Source: a virus. From it: DNA of 64,000 nucleotides. The stretch covers positions 1 through 64,000 of IMG/VR virus record IMGVR_UViG_3300049793_000366; one strand, 5' to 3'. The position numbers and the translations under genes are program-made. How positions within the stretch are numbered: the first letter of the stretch is position 1; each line of letters starts with the position of its first letter. Below the pieces are notes generated by a model. The model ran no database searches and was not told where the DNA came from. It saw only the letters and a program-made list of their open reading frames with translations. This document shows, in pieces, positions 44,781-51,774 of this stretch.

Positions 44781-44798
44781 CAAAAATAAAGCATCTGA

Positions 44799-46202
44799 AT
44801 GAAAAAGTGGATTAAATCTTTCGAATCATTTAAGCAAACATATGAGGCATTTTCATCGAGAGATAAAGAAGCCGCAATTGTTCAGGTATTATCCTACATC
44901 AAGAATAATACAGAGATTGACTTCTACCCATACGGTGAACATTTCAACATAGAAAAAGGTCCCAGAAGCTTTCAAGGTGAACTATATTTATCAATAATGT
45001 CTGAGAAAGCTATACGCTTTAACTGGGCTATTGATTCAACTCGCTCAGAGATACATTCTATTGATTTATGGAGTAACTTTAGCTTTGATTCTAATCCTGA
45101 TTATACATTAGAATTGAATGGTAATTCAATTATACAAGTACTTAAACAAGTATTCACATTCTACATTAGTCCGGAAGATTCTTTAGCGAAAGCAAAATAC
45201 GAACAAGAATTAGAATTACAAGAAGGTAAGTTAAATGAAGAAATTCTTAGAAAAGCATTAGATGATGAAAAGGCAAGATTGTCTAAAATGTCAAATGCTG
45301 AAGCTATTGAAAAGCAGAAGAAACTTATTAGTACCATCGAAGCACATTTGGCTGACCCTGAGTTTACAACAACTTATACAATTGAAGAAGCTGAGGTAGA
45401 AGCTAAGAAGGATCCTAAAATGGATGTATTCAAAACAATTGAATTAAATACAATTCAGGTTGCTCGTGGTAGGTCAAATTCATTGATTATAACAGGACAA
45501 GCCGGTATCGGTAAGACTAATACTGTAACTGAGACTTTGAGTAGTATTGGTTTAAGACAAGGTACTGCTTACTTTAAAGCAACTGGTGATATTTCAACAC
45601 CAGGATTATATGAGATTTTATTCAAATATCGTAAACGTTTAATATTATTCGATGATTGTGATGCGGTTTTTAATGACCCTGATTCAGTGAATATGTTAAA
45701 GGGTGCTTTAGATACTTATGAAAAAAGAACCGTAACAAATCTTAAAAAGGGTTCATCATACTATGATGCCGAAGGAAAAGATGATATGGAGTTAGATGAA
45801 ATATATGACAAAGACGGTAAGCTACCAAAAAGCTTTATCTTTCAGGGTCAAATTATTTTCGTGTCTAATTTACCAGAAAATAAATTTGATGCTGCTATCA
45901 TTTCACGTTCATTACACGTAGATGTGACTTTATCAAGAGAAGAAGTAATTAAACGAATAAGACAAATTATGGTTAGAATTTCACCAGAAGTTGAACCAGT
46001 TAAAAGAGAAGAAGCTTTCGCATATTTATTAGAGATAACAGCTAATTATCCTACTAAATTTGATTTGAACATCAGAACATTAATACACACTATTAATCTT
46101 CGTTCAAGTCCGGAAAATGAAGAAATCATCACAGTGGCAGATGTTTCGATGCCTGCATGGAGATGGTTGGTTAAACAATACCTCATTAAGGATAAAAAAT
46201 AA
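44799..46202 (+). CDS. AAA+ ATPase with capsid-targeting-like N-terminus
   Basis: A 467-residue protein. It begins MKKWIKSFESFKQTYEAF, the shared leader. A domain of unknown fold (about 20-125) and a charged coiled coil (about 128-185) precede a P-loop core: Walker A GQAGIGKT (233-240), Walker B LILFDDCD (281-288), a sensor-1-like IIFVSNLP and an Arg in ISRSLHVDV. It is therefore an intact AAA+ type ATPase, unusual for a protein that seems destined for the head. It might remodel host proteins or DNA on entry. A second P-loop protein with the same leader is at 59285-59797. Confidence 0.82.
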   Translation: MKKWIKSFESFKQTYEAFSSRDKEAAIVQVLSYIKNNTEIDFYPYGEHFNIEKGPRSFQGELYLSIMSEKAIRFNWAIDSTRSEIHSIDLWSNFSFDSNPDYTLELNGNSIIQVLKQVFTFYISPEDSLAKAKYEQELELQEGKLNEEILRKALDDEKARLSKMSNAEAIEKQKKLISTIEAHLADPEFTTTYTIEEAEVEAKKDPKMDVFKTIELNTIQVARGRSNSLIITGQAGIGKTNTVTETLSSIGLRQGTAYFKATGDISTPGLYEILFKYRKRLILFDDCDAVFNDPDSVNMLKGALDTYEKRTVTNLKKGSSYYDAEGKDDMELDEIYDKDGKLPKSFIFQGQIIFVSNLPENKFDAAIISRSLHVDVTLSREEVIKRIRQIMVRISPEVEPVKREEAFAYLLEITANYPTKFDLNIRTLIHTINLRSSPENEEIITVADVSMPAWRWLVKQYLIKDKK

Positions 46203-46213
46203 CACACTATGTA

Positions 46214-46357
46214 ATGAAAAAACAAGCAAGCAATGCCACCTCAAGTGGACTTTCTAAACCGAAAATTAAAAGAAGTGGTATTCATTCTAAGAAGAAACAC
46301 TCTGCTAGTAAAAGGTCTAAGAATTACAAAAAGAAGTATAGAGGACAAGGTAGATAA
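46214..46357 (+). CDS. Small, very basic Lys/Ser-rich protein
   Basis: A 47-residue protein, MKKQASNATSSGLSKPKIKR at the start and KNYKKKYRGQGR at the end, with about 17 Lys/Arg. It lies 11 bases after the ATPase gene, and the next gene follows 18 bases after it. The composition suggests nucleic-acid binding or packaging in the virion; I recall similar small phage proteins but no function. Confidence 0.62.
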   Translation: MKKQASNATSSGLSKPKIKRSGIHSKKKHSASKRSKNYKKKYRGQGR

Positions 46358-46375
46358 TCTTGTCACAATAATAGC

Positions 46376-48112
46376 ATGAAATACATAAGAAGCAGACAAA
46401 CCCATTTGACATTGGAAGAAGCAAAGCTTCGTGATGTTTTACTTGAACCACAAAAGAGGCGAGTTGCCGCAGTTTGGGGTGATAAGTATTTAGATTATGA
46501 AGAGATTGAACCTACTAAAAAGATAACACAGGGTAAATGGAAGCTATCTGATGAAGATAGAGATAAGGCTATTAATGAGTTTTTCGCAACAGATTATAAA
46601 TGGGTAATGGATTCATTGAATTCACTTCCTGATGAGTTTGTGACGGCGGCACAGAAATGCTTATCACCGGATAATAGAACAGTTGAGTCTTGGATGCTTA
46701 GTAGATTAAAAAAAGCATTCAATACAAGCGAATTCAATATTCGAAGACTAAGTATTTCACAATTATCAAGTTTTAATTTTCCAATATTTGCGTTGATTAG
46801 TGCTTCTGAAACAAAAGCAGATTCAAAAATTGTAAGAGATGAAGCCGGAAAGCCAATAAAAGATGAAGCTGGTAATATGATGCGCGAACCTAAAGAGGTT
46901 GGTGAAATTGTACGTTCTGGTAATTTTGGTAATATCAACACATTCATAAATTCTTACAATGCGGCTTTCCCATCTAAGAAGATAAGCGAAGACTTATTTA
47001 CTAATGAGAATTTTGCAAATATTGTTAATATGGTTAATGATAATCCTGATGTAATGGATTTTGATTTATTTGGAAATCACGACATATACTTGATGATTGA
47101 GCATAACGCTGTTCATATTATGAATATGTCAGTGTCTAAGTTTTATAAATCATGTCAGGAGTTATACTTCGGTGGTGGTCACGGTACTGAATATATGATT
47201 AACTTACTAATGAATGTATTTGACCCAAATACAATTCCTGCTTTTTTAGTTTTTGATACACCATATTATAACGTATCACAAGGTGGTGGTGAAAAAGAAA
47301 AATTATCTGATGTTCTACCACTATGTAGAAGATTAATTAGGTCAATTGAAGGATTTGATTGTGAATATGATGATAAGTCTGAGCCAGTATTATTTTTTGA
47401 TAAATGTTATCCTGAAAGAATGTCTGATGTCGCACAAGATATCATTGAGAAATACAGTCATAATTTTAGAACAGAACAAGGTATTAGAAGTTACATATTA
47501 GCACCAGATATTGATATGTCTGATGCTGATTCTATGAGCGACCCTTATATGGATCACTTATCTATAACTAAAAAACAGAGAATTGGTAGAAATACTAAAT
47601 GTATTTATTTAAGCAGAAACATTGATTGGCGTAATGTTATCATTACACCAAATACGGTAGTTAAGGAAATCATTGTTGAAACAACAAAGTTACCGTCTAA
47701 TTTCTTCGAACATAATATAAAATCAGATTGGGTTAAGTTTAAATACTTAAAGATAGATGACTTCACTCCATTTAAAAACTTACTAACTGATTCAATAGCA
47801 TTTTATCAATGTAATTTGAATAGTGATTTTATATCACAGTTAAAAGAAGCTTGTCCAAATATTAAAAAATTATCACTGGGTTCAGTTGATGCTAATATTA
47901 AAAATTTAAGCATCTTAGAAAATATAGAAGAATTAGAATTAATTTATTCTCTGTCTCGTAGAGATAAAATAGAAGAGTACATTGGTGGATTAAATAATTT
48001 AAAGAAACTAACATTATCAGGTGATTTAACAAAGAATCCATCTAATGTTGAGTATATTTCACGATTAAGAAAAAGTGAAGTAATAGTAGAATTAAAGGGA
48101 TTGGTTATATAA
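46376..48112 (+). CDS. Leucine-rich-repeat protein
   Basis: A 578-residue protein beginning MKYIRSRQTHLTLEE, only a partial match to the leader pattern. The first 400 residues are mixed, with no motif recognised. The C-terminal 150 residues contain leucine-rich repeats: CPNIKKLSLGSVDANIKNLS, ILENIEELELI and LNNLKKLTLSGDL. LRRs mediate protein binding, so a host-protein target is plausible. It lies in the capsid-targeting-like cluster, one base from the next gene. Confidence 0.72.
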   Translation: MKYIRSRQTHLTLEEAKLRDVLLEPQKRRVAAVWGDKYLDYEEIEPTKKITQGKWKLSDEDRDKAINEFFATDYKWVMDSLNSLPDEFVTAAQKCLSPDNRTVESWMLSRLKKAFNTSEFNIRRLSISQLSSFNFPIFALISASETKADSKIVRDEAGKPIKDEAGNMMREPKEVGEIVRSGNFGNINTFINSYNAAFPSKKISEDLFTNENFANIVNMVNDNPDVMDFDLFGNHDIYLMIEHNAVHIMNMSVSKFYKSCQELYFGGGHGTEYMINLLMNVFDPNTIPAFLVFDTPYYNVSQGGGEKEKLSDVLPLCRRLIRSIEGFDCEYDDKSEPVLFFDKCYPERMSDVAQDIIEKYSHNFRTEQGIRSYILAPDIDMSDADSMSDPYMDHLSITKKQRIGRNTKCIYLSRNIDWRNVIITPNTVVKEIIVETTKLPSNFFEHNIKSDWVKFKYLKIDDFTPFKNLLTDSIAFYQCNLNSDFISQLKEACPNIKKLSLGSVDANIKNLSILENIEELELIYSLSRRDKIEEYIGGLNNLKKLTLSGDLTKNPSNVEYISRLRKSEVIVELKGLVI

Positions 48113-48113
48113 T

Positions 48114-49772
48114 ATGAGAAAATTACTTTTATATGAAGCTTTCACAGCTAAGTCTATTGTTAAAACAATAGGATTTTTGAAAAAGAATGTCGGAGACGAA
48201 GGTACTCAAGAATTCATATCAGCACTAAAAGATATGAGAACTGCGTTTGATATATCAATCGATAAGATTGATGACCAATACATGGATTACATGGGTAAGA
48301 AAGATGCTTTAGCTATATCCGGAAAAACAGATGACCCAGAGGATAAAGAAGGTATTTTTTGTTTAAAGTTTTGGTTCTCAACTGAACTTGGATTTTTGGG
48401 ATATACTGGAACTGGTAATACTGAATTTAAATTTAATGATCCAGAACTTATTATTAGATTAAAACAAAATGGTATTCCAACACCATCTATATTAGAAAGC
48501 ATTGGTATAAAGAGTGGTGTTGTTACGCCATTGGGTGATGATGACGATATGTTTCAGGATTTAAAAACCGGAGATACAATAGTTGGTTACTTCGATGAAG
48601 ATAGAAAAGATAGTAGATTCTCTAAAGCTACTATATTTGTTGATAAAAGACATGATGATAGAATATTTGTATATGCTATACAAGATGTAACAGATGGTAA
48701 TACACCTGAGAATGAGGGTTGGGAGCAATACGGTAGCTATGGTCACGTCATATACACTTATAATAGAGGTAAAAGAGATGATTGTAGAGATATTTGTTTA
48801 TACACTAATGATGATAGTCCTTTAAAATTAGGAAATGAAATATTAGGTGACGATGCTAATAATCCACTTAAGCATAACCTACCATTTGATAAATATAAAC
48901 ACATAACAGATTGGAATGTAGAAAGCCATAGAAGTATGAGTACTGCTAAATTAAAAAAGGCTGACTTCGCTATTATACTTTATGTAAATGACTTGAAGAA
49001 GTCTGATTTAGTAAAGCCAAGCACGGTAATGAGTTATAGAGAAAAGTCAAAAGAAGGTGCATCAAGACTATTAACAAATGATGAGTATAGAGCAATTAAT
49101 TTACAGAGATATGTTGAGCATATTGCTAAGTCTATTGGTATATCAGCAAAAGATATTAATTTTAAAAATTTAGAAAAATTACCAAAAAGTTTATTAGCTG
49201 GTAAATTTGCTTTAGTAGCATTAAAAGGAACTGACGTAATACGTAAGTTAAATTCATTTATTGATTCTACTAATAACTTATTCAAAACGTATAAAGCATA
49301 CCAAGAAAGTGGTGGAGAAGTAGATTTGGATTATTACTTTGATGATTTCAAAAGACTTTACTTTAGTGTTATGAGAGATAATAATCATCATAGATATGAT
49401 GTCAATTACAACGAATGTATTAGAGTATTAGATGAGTCGGGTCATCGTAATACCGAAAGAGTAAAAGGATTATTAGCTAAGATAATTAGCATTGGTGAAA
49501 TGATACAACAATATATTGGTAGCGAACCAATAACAACACCAACACATCTTAAGATGCTTAAATTTAAGTTGGATAACATCAGAGATGTATCAACAACAGA
49601 TGAGTTTGGTATTGATGGTAGATTAGACTATTGGATAGACCATTTACATTATGCTGATTCAGATAGTCCAGTTTCGGATGCTGAACGCTTATTAAATCAC
49701 AGTGATGAGCAACTACAAACATATGAAGAGAATTTAGATAATTTATCTACATACATTCGTAGTTTAACTTAA
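48114..49772 (+). CDS. Large hypothetical protein with leader-like N-terminus
   Basis: A 552-residue protein starting MRKLLLYEAFTAKSIVK, a diverged leader-like N-terminus. The body is acidic (several Asp-rich stretches, e.g. PLGDDDDMF near 140) with a helical C-terminal third. A His/Arg/Asp stretch (RDNNHHRYDVNYNE) lies near residue 420. No domain recognised. It ends with a 4-base overlap with the convergent SbcD-like gene. Confidence 0.7.
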   Translation: MRKLLLYEAFTAKSIVKTIGFLKKNVGDEGTQEFISALKDMRTAFDISIDKIDDQYMDYMGKKDALAISGKTDDPEDKEGIFCLKFWFSTELGFLGYTGTGNTEFKFNDPELIIRLKQNGIPTPSILESIGIKSGVVTPLGDDDDMFQDLKTGDTIVGYFDEDRKDSRFSKATIFVDKRHDDRIFVYAIQDVTDGNTPENEGWEQYGSYGHVIYTYNRGKRDDCRDICLYTNDDSPLKLGNEILGDDANNPLKHNLPFDKYKHITDWNVESHRSMSTAKLKKADFAIILYVNDLKKSDLVKPSTVMSYREKSKEGASRLLTNDEYRAINLQRYVEHIAKSIGISAKDINFKNLEKLPKSLLAGKFALVALKGTDVIRKLNSFIDSTNNLFKTYKAYQESGGEVDLDYYFDDFKRLYFSVMRDNNHHRYDVNYNECIRVLDESGHRNTERVKGLLAKIISIGEMIQQYIGSEPITTPTHLKMLKFKLDNIRDVSTTDEFGIDGRLDYWIDHLHYADSDSPVSDAERLLNHSDEQLQTYEENLDNLSTYIRSLT

Positions 49773-50884
49773 TCTTCCTTTTTGAATTTATAATTTGTAT
49801 TGTAAATATCAATGATGTGTTCATATTCACCCAATACACCTAATTTGGTTTTATCCGCATCATATGTTTGTTGCTGAATGTAATCTTTAATCATTGATTC
49901 AAATTCAAAGTTTGTTTCAGTTGTGAATTCTGTTTCACGTAATCCCTTTTCGACATCGGTTTCAACTTGCTTTGCTTCATTGATATCATCGATGTATTCT
50001 ACTGATGAAAATCCACCAGTTTCAAGAATTTTCTCAAGTTTTCGTCTAAGCTTACGGTTACCAATTAATAAAGAGTTAGAAATATATAAATCTATATAAT
50101 TATTAGTATTGATAACTCCCAAATCTTCTACATCCATCTCTGTTAATATTGATAGCTTTTCAAATCGAGGTGATAATGTATTAGGAATAAACTTCTCACT
50201 CATATCATCAAAATCCAATATGAATATACCCTTCTGGTTACTCATATCATTTCTATCCATCTCATAAGGAGAACCGACGAAGGTAAAGTTAGCACTTCTT
50301 TGTACTAAGTGAATATGCCCTGAGTACACTTTCTTGAAACCACCAAATTCAACAACTTCTATTTTATCTCTATTTTTATGAGCTACTGATTTAAGATGTA
50401 ATCTTGCGCCATTCAAATCAGAGTGACAGAATAAGTAATCACAACCACTATACTTACGCAATAGTGCTATTTGCTCATTCTTATGTTCAACCCAAGGCAT
50501 CATTAGAACATCCCTGTTATCGAATCTTACTTTAGTAGTAGTTTCATATAGTGTTATGTTTGGAATGAATTTAATAGACTTTGGTGAGTTTATATCATTG
50601 GTTGATTTATTTGAAATGTCGTGGTTACCAATCAACATATGAACTGGTAAGATTTGACCAATCTCTTCGAATAAGTCGATAACGGTGGATATTACTTCTA
50701 CCGGAATCTGATTTCTATTATCGAATAAGTCACCACAGTGTATTACGATATCACCCGGTAATGATTCTTTTTTTAAAAGAGGAATAAAAAATTCCTTAAA
50801 GTATTTTACCATCATTTTAAGCCATTTATCCGAGTTTATGGGATAAACACCAAAGTGGGTATCAGAAATTACAAATGCTCTCAT
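49769..50884 (-). CDS. SbcD/Mre11-like recombination nuclease (T4 gp47-like)
   Basis: A 371-residue metallophosphoesterase nuclease, the homologue of T4 gp47 that pairs with an SbcC/gp46-type ATPase in end resection and recombination-dependent replication. Motifs in order: SDTHFG (7-12), CGDLFDNR (50-57), IGNHD (85-89), a CHSDLNG strand and SGHIHLVQ. The C-terminal acidic region (about 270-371) would hold the partner contacts. The SbcC/gp46 partner is not in the window. The gene stands alone on the minus strand. Confidence 0.88.
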   Translation of the reverse strand: MRAFVISDTHFGVYPINSDKWLKMMVKYFKEFFIPLLKKESLPGDIVIHCGDLFDNRNQIPVEVISTVIDLFEEIGQILPVHMLIGNHDISNKSTNDINSPKSIKFIPNITLYETTTKVRFDNRDVLMMPWVEHKNEQIALLRKYSGCDYLFCHSDLNGARLHLKSVAHKNRDKIEVVEFGGFKKVYSGHIHLVQRSANFTFVGSPYEMDRNDMSNQKGIFILDFDDMSEKFIPNTLSPRFEKLSILTEMDVEDLGVINTNNYIDLYISNSLLIGNRKLRRKLEKILETGGFSSVEYIDDINEAKQVETDVEKGLRETEFTTETNFEFESMIKDYIQQQTYDADKTKLGVLGEYEHIIDIYNTNYKFKKED

Positions 50885-50932
50885 TTAATTAAAAAGTTCT
50901 TTTGTTATTGTATTGATAATCCACGCATTTGT

Positions 50933-50942
50933 TTAATATATA
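50933..50942 (+). promoter_or_regulatory. Late-type promoter motif TTAATATATA
   Basis: Ends 4 bases (ACAC) before the ATG at 50947. Confidence 0.6.
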
Positions 50943-50946
50943 ACAC

Positions 50947-51171
50947 ATGAAGAAGCACAGATATACCGGAGAATTTGTCATACTCAAAAGAGACCTGAGA
51001 AAGGTCACAATTGACAAAATAAGCGTAGATGGAGATAGCTACTTCATATCATATTTTACAGAATATAATAAGGTCACTTATGAAATAATAACTGAATCGG
51101 ACATATTAACAGAAGAAGAATATGATAAAATAAAGGATAGGACGAATAAAATTAATAGATTATTCGAATAA
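50947..51171 (+). CDS. Small hypothetical protein
   Basis: A 74-residue, charged, beta-then-alpha protein (MKKHRYTGEFVILKRDLRKV, ending NKINRLFE). No family recognised. The start is fixed by the late-type motif 4 bases upstream. Confidence 0.62.
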   Translation: MKKHRYTGEFVILKRDLRKVTIDKISVDGDSYFISYFTEYNKVTYEIITESDILTEEEYDKIKDRTNKINRLFE

Positions 51172-51172
51172 T

Positions 51173-51204
51173 TTTGGTCACATATAAACTTTTGTTTATA
51201 TTTG
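51173..51204 (+). promoter_or_regulatory. Bacteroidota-type promoter (TTTG-N20-TATATTTG)
   Basis: TTTG at 51173-51176 and TATATTTG at 51197-51204, exactly 20 bases apart. Only 6 bases separate it from the ATG at 51211, implying a nearly leaderless mRNA. Confidence 0.8.
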
Positions 51205-51210
51205 TGTATT

Positions 51211-51543
51211 ATGTCAATGAAAATAGCACTATCTGGTAAATTCTCATGTTATGAGTTAATCTGTGACGATGATGGATTGATTAGGTGTCATAACTTAAAG
51301 GATGATACTACTCAAACATTATGTACATTTGATCCTACATATTTGAGTATTAGATTTAAGTCTGAGCGTTACAAAAACTTAAGAAAGTGGATGGACCGTA
51401 AAGTAAGAATACTTTATGAGTTAAATAAATCACGCCGCTCTTCTTACTCAATGACATCTGGTGAGAAAACCAGGATAATCAATGAGTTCTATTCTACTCT
51501 TAAAACAGAGGTTAGAGAGTTCAAATTGAAAGACTTAGAATAA
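51211..51543 (+). CDS. Hypothetical protein under a host-type promoter
   Basis: A 110-residue protein starting MSMKIALSGKFSCYELICDD. The middle is basic (RKWMDRKVRILYELNKSRRS) and the C-terminus helical. The ATG at 51211 is chosen because a strong host-type promoter ends 6 bases before it. It is probably an early gene; function unknown. Confidence 0.65.
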   Translation: MSMKIALSGKFSCYELICDDDGLIRCHNLKDDTTQTLCTFDPTYLSIRFKSERYKNLRKWMDRKVRILYELNKSRRSSYSMTSGEKTRIINEFYSTLKTEVREFKLKDLE

Positions 51544-51545
51544 AA

Positions 51546-51577
51546 TTTGCTTATTCTGAATTAATTACATATATTTG
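51546..51577 (+). promoter_or_regulatory. Bacteroidota-type promoter of the ileS unit
   Basis: TTTG at 51546-51549 and TATATTTG at 51570-51577, exactly 20 bases apart, upstream of the ileS leader peptide. Confidence 0.8.
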
Positions 51578-51603
51578 TAGTCAAGAAAACAAATGAAATA
51601 AAT

Positions 51604-51614
51604 TTCAATATATA
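51604..51614 (+). promoter_or_regulatory. Late-type promoter motif variant TTCAATATATA before the ileS leader
   Basis: Ends 4 bases (CAGT) before the leader ATG at 51619, so ileS may be served by both promoter classes. Confidence 0.5.
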
Positions 51615-51618
51615 CAGT

Positions 51619-51681
51619 ATGAACTTTAACAGTATTATAATTATTCGTAAATCAACTCCTTGGTATAAACCAATTGGATAA
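51619..51681 (+). CDS. Leader peptide with four consecutive Ile codons upstream of ileS
   Basis: A 20-residue open frame, MNFNSIIIIRKSTPWYKPIG, with Ile codons ATT ATA ATT ATT at 51634-51645. Its ATG sits 4 bases after a late-type motif, the same spacing as at many real genes here. It is followed by a strong terminator and then ileS. This is the classical layout of an attenuator leader: a ribosome stalled at Ile codons for lack of Ile-tRNA would favour read-through. Too short for homology; function inferred from layout. Confidence 0.65.
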   Translation: MNFNSIIIIRKSTPWYKPIG

Positions 51682-51737
51682 CGAATAGTTATTACCCAAC
51701 TGAAAAGCCCAAGGACATTAAGCCTTGGGCTTTTTTT
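51657..51737 (+). promoter_or_regulatory. Predicted transcription attenuator of ileS
   Basis: The terminator stem is AAAGCCCAAGG (51704-51714) with CCTTGGGCTTT (51723-51733), followed by T. The upstream TCCTTGG (51657-51663, inside the leader frame) is complementary to CCAAGGA (51709-51715) in the terminator's left arm, so it can form a competing antiterminator. A ribosome at the leader stop would mask TCCTTGG; one stalled at the Ile run would leave it free. A further hairpin (ATAAC with GTTAT) lies between them at about 51678-51692. Confidence 0.65.
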
Positions 51738-51774
51738 ATTGCAAAAAATCTAAAAACAAAATAAACTTAAAAAT

